Shown here: one piece after another, positions 26,116-33,736 of the stretch | Layout of the letters: the number at the start of each line of letters is the position of its first letter | How positions within the stretch are numbered: the first letter of the stretch is position 1 | Assembly: GCF_006363915.1 (NCBI RefSeq) | Contig: NZ_CP040946.1 | Origin: Methylophilus medardensis | GTDB lineage: Bacteria; Pseudomonadota; Gammaproteobacteria; Burkholderiales; Methylophilaceae | Direction: 5' to 3' (one strand) | Length of the DNA stretch: 64,000 nt | Translations under genes and position numbers: made by a program | Notes under the pieces: generated by a model | The model's input: only the letters and a program-made list of their open reading frames with translations | The model's database searches: none | Told to the model about the DNA's origin: nothing

Positions 26116-26143
26116 CTATGGAGGCAAAACCTAAATTTTCAAG
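26116..26143 (-). promoter_or_regulatory. Sigma-32 (RpoH) type heat-shock promoter of ftsH
   Basis: On the minus strand CTTGAA is followed after 14 bp by CTCCAT, close to the RpoH consensus CTTGAA-N13-15-CCCCAT. The predicted start is about 45 bp before the ftsH ATG. ftsH is a classical heat-shock gene, which makes the match more credible. Confidence 0.55.
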
Positions 26144-26212
26144 CCTTTAATGCCATTGTATACCCAAATTTTTGTATGGGCGACGAAACTAGAGGCAAAA
26201 AACCATGGCAAT

Positions 26213-26833
26213 TCAAGCTTTACGCTGTAAGCCCAATAAATATACTTCGCTACTACGGTCACGTGAAGCTTTAGGTTTACGGGTCACCACTTTTTCAAAT
26301 TGGTCGCGCATTTGCTTCACAATGTCGTCAAACCCACTCCCAATAAAAACTTTGACCAGAATATTACCGCCGGGTTTCAACCATTGTTGACAAAAATCCA
26401 GTGCGAGCTCGGTTAAGTAAGTTGCGCCTGCTTGATCTACATCTTTTAGACCACTCATATTCGGAGCCATGTCGGCAATGACCAGGTCTACTAACTTATG
26501 ATTAAGCGTGGCTTCGAGTTGCTTGAGAACGGTCTCTTCGCGAAAGTCACCACAAATAAATTCCACCCCCGGAATCGGATGCATCTCCAGTATGTCGAGG
26601 GCGATGACTCGCCCCTGCCCCTTGATGCGCTGCACCGCCACTTGCGACCAACTGCCTGGTGTTGAACCAAGATCAACCACCGTCATGCCGGGCTTGATCA
26701 ATTTATCTTTATCGTCAATCTCCAGCAGTTTATAAGCTGCCCGCGCACGGTAACCGTCTTTTTGGGCCTGTTTTACGAACGGATCATTCAAGTGTTCCTG
26801 CATCCAAGCTTTGCTGGTTTTGGAGGGTTTCAT
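26213..26833 (-). CDS. rlmE: 23S rRNA 2'-O-ribose uridine-2552 methyltransferase RlmE (FtsJ/RrmJ)
   Basis: 206 residues. SAM-binding motif VVDLGSTPGSWSQVA (~49-63), LVIADMAPNMSG with the catalytic Asp, and a Lys in GGNILVKVFIG belong to the K-D-K type 2'-O-methyltransferases. The conserved N-terminal KSSKAWMQEHL-like region and KQAQKDGYRARAAYKLLEID are present. Upstream of ftsH as in the classic ftsJ-ftsH pair, and divergent from yhbY 55 bp away, also the E. coli arrangement. Confidence 0.96.
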   Translation of the reverse strand: MKPSKTSKAWMQEHLNDPFVKQAQKDGYRARAAYKLLEIDDKDKLIKPGMTVVDLGSTPGSWSQVAVQRIKGQGRVIALDILEMHPIPGVEFICGDFREETVLKQLEATLNHKLVDLVIADMAPNMSGLKDVDQAGATYLTELALDFCQQWLKPGGNILVKVFIGSGFDDIVKQMRDQFEKVVTRKPKASRDRSSEVYLLGLQRKA

Positions 26834-26888
26834 AGGGGGAATTCCTGCTTCATGCTAAAATACTGATTGTTTTCAAGGAAATTTTTGC

Positions 26889-27197
26889 ATGCAATTAAAC
26901 AGCAAACAAATCGCTTATTTACGTGGCCTGGCACACACTTTAAACCCGGTTGTCATGATAGGCAATAATGGGCTGACCGACGCCGTTTTAAAAGAAATTG
27001 ATGTAAGTCTTAATGCACACGAACTGATTAAAGTGCAAGTGGCTGGTGACGACCGCGAGTTGCGCAAATCACTGCTGACTGAGATTGCAGAAAAAGCCAA
27101 CGCAGTGGCTGTCCACCACATTGGCAAACAATTAGTGTTTTATCGCGCCAGTGACATGGTGAAAGCTTCAGCCAAGATTGTCATTCCAAAGCTGTAA
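26889..27197 (+). CDS. yhbY: CRM-domain RNA-binding protein YhbY
   Basis: 102 residues, a single CRM domain: LRGLAHTLNPVVMIGNNGLTDAVLKEID with the loop corresponding to the GxxG RNA-binding motif, then HELIKVQV. Known homologues bind pre-50S ribosomal particles. Divergent from rlmE, another 50S maturation gene. Followed by a strong terminator. Confidence 0.94.
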   Translation: MQLNSKQIAYLRGLAHTLNPVVMIGNNGLTDAVLKEIDVSLNAHELIKVQVAGDDRELRKSLLTEIAEKANAVAVHHIGKQLVFYRASDMVKASAKIVIPKL

Positions 27198-27212
27198 TCC
27201 AGCCGTGACAAC

Positions 27213-27242
27213 AAAAAACGCGCTATTTAAAGCGCGTTTTTT
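27213..27242. terminator. Bidirectional intrinsic terminator
   Basis: Twelve-base arms AAAAAACGCGCT / AGCGCGTTTTTT with a 6-nt loop, between convergent yhbY and the DUF4149 gene; A and T runs on both sides serve both strands. Confidence 0.9.
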
Positions 27243-27250
27243 ATTTGGGC

Positions 27251-27712
27251 CTAACTGGATTTAATCACCAACCACAGCCCAAGCAAACACTCGATCAAGT
27301 AAGCAATACTGGCAATACCGTGCCATGTTTTAAACCGGCTAGCAAACACACTTTGCATCACATCATTTGGTAGGGCACTGGCTTTTAACTGCGCAAGCAA
27401 CGGTTGAATACCGAACTCACCAATGAGGACTAATATCCACATAAAAAATACCACCCAAAACAAACCTTGCTTGAAGGCTGACAACCCCTCACCAGCCAAT
27501 CGTTGCAACAGTAACCACAAACCACTTGCGAGACCGATATAACTCACAATCGTAAACAGGCGCCCTGCCACCTGGCCAGCCAATTGGCGATCAGGGATGG
27601 TCTGAAACAACACACTAGCGGTTAAGGCAGTCATCCATAACGCCCCAACCCAGAGTGTCACTAACACAGGATTAATCCAAACGGTGAGTCCTGATTGCTT
27701 GGCCATGGGCAT
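27251..27712 (-). CDS. DUF4149 family membrane protein
   Basis: 153 residues with four hydrophobic helices (~15-37, ~50-70, ~82-100, ~130-150) matching the small DUF4149 / TMEM205-like membrane family common next to greA in betaproteobacteria. TLWVGALWMTAL at the first helix and FETWHGI-like FKTWHGIASIAYL near the end are the family-like stretches. Function not known. Starts 6 bp after greA ends, so co-transcribed with it. Confidence 0.8.
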   Translation of the reverse strand: MPMAKQSGLTVWINPVLVTLWVGALWMTALTASVLFQTIPDRQLAGQVAGRLFTIVSYIGLASGLWLLLQRLAGEGLSAFKQGLFWVVFFMWILVLIGEFGIQPLLAQLKASALPNDVMQSVFASRFKTWHGIASIAYLIECLLGLWLVIKSS

Positions 27713-27718
27713 GCACTC

Positions 27719-28201
27719 CTAAATGTAGAGTACTTCGATAATTTCGTACTCTTTCACGCCACCGGGCGATTGCACTTCAACCACTTCACCCTCTGATTTA
27801 CCAATCAGGCCGCGTGCAATCGGCGAGCTCACCGAAATTTTTCCGTTTTTGATATCGGCTTCATCTTCACCGACGATCTGATAGGTTTTAGGCTCGCCTG
27901 AATCTAAGTCCTCAAAACGGACGGTGGCACCAAACACCACACGACCCTCCGCATTTAATGTGGTTGGATCAATAATTTGCAGGTTTGACAGCTTCGCTTC
28001 AAGCTCAGAGATACGACCCTCGATAAAGCTCTGGCGCTCTTTCGCTGACTCGTATTCGGCATTCTCTGACAAATCACCCTGCGCGCGCGCTTCGGCAATG
28101 GCCTGAATAATATTTGGTCTGTCGACCGCACGCAAACGTTGTAATTCTTCCTTGAGCAATTCTGCGCCAAGCACGGTCACAGGAATTTGATGTACTGCCA
28201 T
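27719..28201 (-). CDS. greA: Transcription elongation factor GreA
   Basis: 160 residues, rescues backtracked RNA polymerase by stimulating transcript cleavage. N-terminal coiled coil with the acidic tip region (AQGDLSENAEYESAKERQ), C-terminal FKBP-like domain (VEVQSPGGVKEYEIIEVLYI). The frame is open to 28249, but I take the ATG at 28201 (MAVHQIPVTVLGAELL): it gives the normal GreA length, and a GAAGG site lies just upstream, while the 16 extra residues are hydrophobic and unlike GreA. A terminator stands only 28 bp before this start. Confidence 0.95.
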   Translation of the reverse strand: MAVHQIPVTVLGAELLKEELQRLRAVDRPNIIQAIAEARAQGDLSENAEYESAKERQSFIEGRISELEAKLSNLQIIDPTTLNAEGRVVFGATVRFEDLDSGEPKTYQIVGEDEADIKNGKISVSSPIARGLIGKSEGEVVEVQSPGGVKEYEIIEVLYI

Positions 28202-28228
28202 GTGAAATACCTTCAAAAAAATAACTAT

Positions 28229-28262
28229 AAAAAAATAAACCACACCCAAACGAGCGTGGCTT
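28229..28262 (-). terminator. Terminator/attenuator between carB and greA
   Basis: On the minus strand AAGCCACGCTC pairs with GGGTGTGGTTT (11 pairs including G-U) around a GTTT loop, followed by TTTATTTTTTTAT. It ends less than 30 bp before the greA start, so it either ends the carAB message or regulates read-through into greA. Confidence 0.75.
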
Positions 28263-28307
28263 ATTTCAGTAATGGATAATGCCTAAAGCAATTTGTTCCA
28301 GTGTAAG

Positions 28308-31300
28308 TTAACCAAGGCGTTTGTGCAAGTCTTGCACGGAGTACACGCTCATGTCCTTACTCTGTGACATCCCAATACAGGCCGCACGCGCACCAGCCAA
28401 AGTGGTGTAATAGGTGACCTTGTTTTGCAAGGCGCTGCGACGGATTTCGTATGAGTCCGTAATGGCTTTTTTGTCCTCAGTCACATTGACAATCAGGCTG
28501 ATCTCATTGTTTTTGATCATATCGACAATATGTGGTCTACCTTCTGCCACCTTGTTCACTGGCGATACGTCTAGACCTTGCTCTGCCAATGCACGTGCAG
28601 TGCCCTTGGTCGCTACTAGCGTGAAGCCCAGTTTCACCAGATCATTGGCAATGTCGATCACTTTCGCGTGATCTTCATTGCGCACACTGATAAATGCCTT
28701 GCCACCGGTAGGCATCTTCACCGAAGCACCCAATTGTGATTTCACAAAGGCCTCAGCAAACGTATCACCTACCCCCATCACTTCGCCGGTAGATTTCATC
28801 TCTGGGCCAAGAATAGTATCCACGCCAGGGAACTTGATGAAAGGAAACACAGCTTCTTTCACCGAGAAGTAAGGAGGAATCACTTCTTTGGTCACGCCTT
28901 GCGATTTCAGGCTTTGACCTGCCATGCAACGTGCTGCAATTTTGGCCAGTTGTAACCCACAAGCCTTAGAAACAAACGGCACGGTACGCGAGGCACGCGG
29001 GTTGACTTCGAGCACATACACCACTTCGCCCTGCTCGGTATTCTGCACGGCAAACTGCACATTCATCAGGCCTTTCACGCCCAACGCTTTCGCCATTTGG
29101 ACGGTCTGCTTGCGCAACTCGTCCTGCAAGCTATCACTGAGGCTATATGGCGGTAACGAGCAAGCTGAGTCGCCAGAGTGCACGCCTGCTTGTTCAACGT
29201 GTTGCATAATGCCGCCGATCAATACATCTTCGCCGTCACTCAAGGCATCCACATCGACCTCGATTGCATCATTCAAGAAACGATCCAACAAAACGGGGGA
29301 TTCGTTAGACACTTTCACCGCTTCACGCATGTAGCGTTCAAGCTGGCTTTGTTCATGCACGATTTCCATCGCACGACCACCCAGCACGTAAGAAGGACGC
29401 ACCACTAATGGGTAGCCGATTTCCAACGCCAGACGGATGGCCTCTTCTGGGGCGCGTGCAGTGCGGTTAGGTGGCTGTTTCAAATTGAGCGTATGCAGCA
29501 TTTGCTGAAAGCGCTCCCGATCTTCAGCACGGTCAATCGCATCTGGGGTGGTACCGATAATAGGCACACCCGCTTTTTCCAGATCACGGGCTAACTTGAG
29601 AGGCGTTTGGCCGCCATACTGCACAATCACGCCAACAGGTTTTTCGAGATTAACGATTTCTAGTACATCTTCAAGCGTGACTGGTTCGAAGTAGAGACGA
29701 TCGGAGGTGTCGTAATCGGTGGACACGGTCTCAGGGTTACAGTTAACCATAATGGTCTCGTAACCATCCTCACGCATTGCAAAAGCAGCATGGACACAGC
29801 AATAATCAAATTCAATGCCTTGACCGATGCGGTTAGGGCCGCCCCCAAGCACCATAATTTTTTTACGGTTGCTTGGCTTCGATTCGCACTCTTCTTCATA
29901 GGTGGAGTACATGTAGGCCGTGTTGGTCGCAAATTCAGCGGCACAGGTATCAACGCGCTTGTAGACTGGGCGTACGTTCAATGCTTGACGGAAAGCACGC
30001 ACCGCATGCTGGTCGGTATTGAGTAATTTAGCCAGACGACGGTCAGAAAACCCTTTACGTTTGAGTCTGAACACAGTTTCTTTGCTCAAGTCAGCAATAT
30101 GTTTGCCCACCAGAGATTGCTCGAGCTTGATGATTTCCTCGATCTGCACCAAGAACCAACGGTCAATTTTTGTGATCTCGAATACTTCATTGACGCCCAT
30201 GCCCAGACGGAACGCATCCGCCACGTACCAAATACGCTCTGGACCAGCTTCACCCATTTCTTTGACGATGCGGTCTTTGTCATCCGTCAAGGAGTCCAAA
30301 CCATCCACGCCGACTTCGAGGCCGCGCAAAGCTTTCTGGAAAGACTCTTGAAAACTGCGCCCCATGGCCATCACTTCGCCCACCGATTTCATCTGTGTGG
30401 TTAAGCGACTATCTGCCTGTGGAAATTTTTCGAAGGCAAAACGAGGCACTTTGGTGACGACGTAGTCTATCGAGGGTTCAAATGAGGCCGGGGTTTGACC
30501 GCCGGTAATCTCATTCCGTAATTCGTCCAAGGTAAAACCCACTGCCAATTTGGCGGCCACCTTGGCGATCGGGAAGCCAGTCGCTTTTGATGCCAGTGCT
30601 GACGAGCGTGATACGCGCGGGTTCATTTCAATCACGATCATACGGCCATCGTCAGGATTGATGGCAAACTGAACGTTAGACCCCCCGGTATCCACGCCGA
30701 TCTCACGCAATACTGCCAGTGAGGCATTACGCATGATTTGATATTCTTTGTCGCTCAGCGTTTGTGCAGGCGCCACCGTAATGCTGTCACCCGTATGCAC
30801 GCCCATTGGGTCTAAGTTTTCAATAGAGCAAATAATGATGCAGTTGTCTGCTTTGTCGCGGACTACTTCCATCTCGTATTCTTTCCAACCGAGCAAGGAT
30901 TCCTCAATCAGCAACTCGTTGGTCGGTGAGGCATCTAGGCCACGCTCGCAAATCGCGATAAATTCCTCACGGTTGTAAGCAATGCCACCGCCACTGCCAC
31001 CCATGGTAAAAGAGGGGCGAATAATGGCGGGATAACCAATCGTGGCTTGCACTTGCAAGGCCTCTTCGAGGCTGTGAGCAATCGCAGAGCGCGCAGAGCC
31101 TAAGCCAATCTTGGTCATGGCTTCTTTAAACTTCTGACGATCTTCGGCTTTGTCGATGGCTTCTTTTGAAGCACCGATCAACTCGACGTTGTATTTTTGC
31201 AATACGCCATGCTTGTCTAGATCCAACGCACAGTTGAGTGCAGTTTGGCCGCCCATGGTCGGCAACAACGCATCTGGACGTTCTTTTTCAATAATTTTTT

Positions 31301-31523
31301 CTACAATTTGCCAGGTAATGGGCTCAATATAAGTCGCATCGGCCATTTCTGGATCGGTCATGATGGTGGCCGGATTGGAGTTCACCAAAATGACGCGATA
31401 ACCTTCTTCACGCAGTGCCTTGCAAGCTTGAGCGCCGGAATAATCGAACTCACAGGCCTGCCCAATCACGATTGGACCGGCACCGATAATCAAAATACTT
31501 TTAATGTCAGTTCTTTTTGCCAT
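28308..31523 (-). CDS. carB: Carbamoyl-phosphate synthase large subunit
   Basis: 1071 residues, the usual length. Two homologous ATP-grasp halves (~1-550 and ~555-930), each beginning with a GAGPIVIGQ / GGGPNRIGQ nucleotide-binding motif, and a C-terminal MGS-like allosteric domain (~940-1071). Makes carbamoyl phosphate for arginine and pyrimidines using ammonia tunnelled from CarA. Its start overlaps the carA stop by one base. Confidence 0.98.
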   Translation of the reverse strand: MAKRTDIKSILIIGAGPIVIGQACEFDYSGAQACKALREEGYRVILVNSNPATIMTDPEMADATYIEPITWQIVEKIIEKERPDALLPTMGGQTALNCALDLDKHGVLQKYNVELIGASKEAIDKAEDRQKFKEAMTKIGLGSARSAIAHSLEEALQVQATIGYPAIIRPSFTMGGSGGGIAYNREEFIAICERGLDASPTNELLIEESLLGWKEYEMEVVRDKADNCIIICSIENLDPMGVHTGDSITVAPAQTLSDKEYQIMRNASLAVLREIGVDTGGSNVQFAINPDDGRMIVIEMNPRVSRSSALASKATGFPIAKVAAKLAVGFTLDELRNEITGGQTPASFEPSIDYVVTKVPRFAFEKFPQADSRLTTQMKSVGEVMAMGRSFQESFQKALRGLEVGVDGLDSLTDDKDRIVKEMGEAGPERIWYVADAFRLGMGVNEVFEITKIDRWFLVQIEEIIKLEQSLVGKHIADLSKETVFRLKRKGFSDRRLAKLLNTDQHAVRAFRQALNVRPVYKRVDTCAAEFATNTAYMYSTYEEECESKPSNRKKIMVLGGGPNRIGQGIEFDYCCVHAAFAMREDGYETIMVNCNPETVSTDYDTSDRLYFEPVTLEDVLEIVNLEKPVGVIVQYGGQTPLKLARDLEKAGVPIIGTTPDAIDRAEDRERFQQMLHTLNLKQPPNRTARAPEEAIRLALEIGYPLVVRPSYVLGGRAMEIVHEQSQLERYMREAVKVSNESPVLLDRFLNDAIEVDVDALSDGEDVLIGGIMQHVEQAGVHSGDSACSLPPYSLSDSLQDELRKQTVQMAKALGVKGLMNVQFAVQNTEQGEVVYVLEVNPRASRTVPFVSKACGLQLAKIAARCMAGQSLKSQGVTKEVIPPYFSVKEAVFPFIKFPGVDTILGPEMKSTGEVMGVGDTFAEAFVKSQLGASVKMPTGGKAFISVRNEDHAKVIDIANDLVKLGFTLVATKGTARALAEQGLDVSPVNKVAEGRPHIVDMIKNNEISLIVNVTEDKKAITDSYEIRRSALQNKVTYYTTLAGARAACIGMSQSKDMSVYSVQDLHKRLG

Positions 31524-32662
31524 TAGCTGGACTTTCTTTCTTGCATTAACTGGATAAAGCGGTCAAATAACACGCTCATTTCTTGCGGACCCGGGCTGGC
31601 CTCTGGGTGGCCTTGAAAGCTGAATGCAGGTTTGTCGGTACGCGCAATGCCTTGCAGGCTGCCATCAAACAATGACACATGCGTCACCTTGAGGTTGGCT
31701 GGCAGTGTGGTCGGATCAGCGGCAAAACCGTGGTTTTGGCTGGTGATATACACCCTTTTGCTTTCTACATCTTGTACTGGGTGGTTGGCGCCATGATGCC
31801 CGAATTTCATTTTGAGTGTTTTAGCACCGCTAGCCAATGCCAACAATTGATGGCCGAGGCAAATACCAAACGTAGGCACACCAGTCTCTACCAAGGTTTT
31901 AATTGCGCTAATCGCATAGTCACAAGGCTCAGGGTCTCCAGGGCCGTTTGACAAGAAAATACCATCTGGCTTGTATGCCAACGCTTGCTCCGCAGTTGAC
32001 TGAGCAGGCAGGACAGTGACTTTGCAGCCACGCGACACCAGCATGCGCAGAATATTGCGTTTTACACCATAGTCAAACGCCACCACATGAAACTTTGCCG
32101 CAGCCGATTTGCTGAAACCCTTACCTAACTGCCATTCGGCCTCAGTAAATTCATAGGGCTGACTGCAGCTCACTACCTTGGCGAGATCCATGCCTGCCAA
32201 GCCAGGAAAACCATTGGCCAACGCCAACGCTTGCACTTCATCGACATTTTCGCCCGCCATGATACAGCCAGCCTGTGCGCCTTTTTCACGCAAAATACGT
32301 GTTAATTTGCGTGTATCAATGTCGGCAATCGCTACCACAAGATTGGCTTTAAGATAATCTGAGAGATTTTGTTCACTGCGGAAATTGCTTTCCAATAAGG
32401 GCAAGTCACGAATAATCAGACCCGCAGCATAGACTTTGCCTGACTCGACATCCTCACTATTGGTACCATAGTTACCAATATGCGGATAAGTCAGTGTCAC
32501 AATTTGTTCGGTATAGGAAGGATCGGTAAGAATTTCCTGATATCCGGTGATGGAAGTGTTAAACACCACTTCACCGATAGTATGACCCGAAGCGCCAATG
32601 CTAATGCCCTTAAAAACAGTTCCATCTGCTAACACTAAAATCGCTGGAATTGTTTTCGACAC
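31523..32662 (-). CDS. carA: Carbamoyl-phosphate synthase small (glutaminase) subunit
   Basis: 379 residues from a GTG start. Glutamine amidotransferase class I domain with the nucleophile in GICLGHQLLALA and the His/Glu of SFQGHPEASPGP. The frame is open to an ATG at 32710, but the GTG at 32662 has a perfect AAGGAG 6 nt upstream and yields the conserved length and N-terminus (SKTIPAILVLADGTVF), so I place the start there. Upstream are a well-formed promoter and a 5'-terminal hairpin, giving a leader of about 130 nt. Confidence 0.96.
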   Translation of the reverse strand: MSKTIPAILVLADGTVFKGISIGASGHTIGEVVFNTSITGYQEILTDPSYTEQIVTLTYPHIGNYGTNSEDVESGKVYAAGLIIRDLPLLESNFRSEQNLSDYLKANLVVAIADIDTRKLTRILREKGAQAGCIMAGENVDEVQALALANGFPGLAGMDLAKVVSCSQPYEFTEAEWQLGKGFSKSAAAKFHVVAFDYGVKRNILRMLVSRGCKVTVLPAQSTAEQALAYKPDGIFLSNGPGDPEPCDYAISAIKTLVETGVPTFGICLGHQLLALASGAKTLKMKFGHHGANHPVQDVESKRVYITSQNHGFAADPTTLPANLKVTHVSLFDGSLQGIARTDKPAFSFQGHPEASPGPQEMSVLFDRFIQLMQERKSS

Positions 32663-32754
32663 CTTTAGCTCCTTAAGTTTGATACGAAACACATCTTTTA
32701 GAGGGTTCATCGCATCGCCAGAAACTAAGGTTCAAGCTGCGGTGAATAGATGTG

Positions 32755-32788
32755 CAAAACGGGAAAAGCTTTTTGGACTCTTCCCGTT
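32755..32788 (-). promoter_or_regulatory. 5'-terminal hairpin in the carA leader (attenuator-like, or dapB terminator)
   Basis: On the minus strand AACGGGAAGAG and CTTTTCCCGTT form an 11-bp stem (one G-U) with a 9-nt loop, followed by a short TTTTGC. It begins about 6 nt downstream of the predicted carA start point, so it would cap the carAB leader; it also lies about 110 bp after dapB and could stop that message. Confidence 0.55.
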
Positions 32789-32800
32789 CAGAATTGCAGC

Positions 32801-32829
32801 ATTATAGCGCAAATTATGTACCCACTCAA
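32801..32829 (-). promoter_or_regulatory. Sigma-70 promoter of carAB
   Basis: TTGAGT and a consensus TATAAT separated by exactly 17 bp on the minus strand in the dapB-carA gap. Predicted transcription start is near 32794. Confidence 0.65.
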
Positions 32830-32896
32830 GGGCAAGCAAGCATAAGAATTTGATTGGCTCGCGCACTGAATGCGGCACGCGAGGATGCGCCTAACC

Positions 32897-33703
32897 TCAG
32901 GTTTTATCAAACCCCAACACATCGCGCATATCAAATAAGCCTTGTGGCTTGTCGGCCAAGAACTTGGCTGCGCGCAACGCGCCTTGCGCAAATGTGGCGC
33001 GGCTCGACGCTTTATGGGTCAATTCAACGCGCTCGCCGATGCCGGCCAACACCACCGTATGATCGCCAACCACATCGCCGCCACGCATGGTAGCAAAGCC
33101 TATTGTGCCCGCCTCACGCTCGCCAGTGACGCCCTCTCGCGCATACACAGCACACTCATTGAGTGACTTTTCAATGCCTTTGGCAGCGGCCTCCCCTAGG
33201 CGCAAGGCTGTGCCGGAGGGCGCATCCACCTTATGACGATGATGCATTTCGACCACTTCAATATCGTACCCTTGATTAAGTACACGCGCGGCCTGTTCGA
33301 CCAAATTGATCAGTAGGGTCACCCCAACACTCATGTTCGGCGCAAATACGATGGATATTTCTTGCGCGGCCTGGGCGATGGTTGCTTTTTCTGCGTCACT
33401 AAATCCGGTGGTGCCAATGACCAAACTGACCTTGGCTGCTTGGCAAGCCTGCAAATACTGCATACTAGGTTCTGGACGAGTAAAATCCACCAAGACATCC
33501 GCACCTTGCAAGGCAGCCACGACATCGGCACTAATTTTCACACCGGTCTGCTTGCCAAACTGCTCGCCCGCATCACGGCCGATCATCGCGCTTTCAGGGC
33601 GATCTAAAGCCGCGTGTAACTGCAAGCTGTTATCTGAAAAAACACCTTCTAGCAGGGCATGACCCATACGACCGGACACACCGGCAATCACTACTTTCAA
33701 CAT
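32897..33703 (-). CDS. dapB: 4-hydroxy-tetrahydrodipicolinate reductase
   Basis: 268 residues, NAD(P)H-dependent step of lysine and diaminopimelate synthesis. N-terminal nucleotide-binding motif VVIAGVSGRMGHALL, the active-site signature EMHHRHKVDAPSGTALRLGE and C-terminal LFDMRDVLGF are present. The frame extends to 33718, but MLKVVIAG at 33703 fits the family start. It follows the BamE-like gene by about 33 bp in the same direction, as part of the fur-bamE-dapB-car neighbourhood. Confidence 0.96.
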   Translation of the reverse strand: MLKVVIAGVSGRMGHALLEGVFSDNSLQLHAALDRPESAMIGRDAGEQFGKQTGVKISADVVAALQGADVLVDFTRPEPSMQYLQACQAAKVSLVIGTTGFSDAEKATIAQAAQEISIVFAPNMSVGVTLLINLVEQAARVLNQGYDIEVVEMHHRHKVDAPSGTALRLGEAAAKGIEKSLNECAVYAREGVTGEREAGTIGFATMRGGDVVGDHTVVLAGIGERVELTHKASSRATFAQGALRAAKFLADKPQGLFDMRDVLGFDKT

Positions 33704-33736
33704 TAATCGCTCAATCAATTCTCAATTTAAAGGGCA

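Noticed and set aside
32663..32710. ATG at 32710 as start of carA
   Set aside because: No ribosome site near it, and the GTG at 32662 has AAGGAG at ideal spacing and gives the family length.
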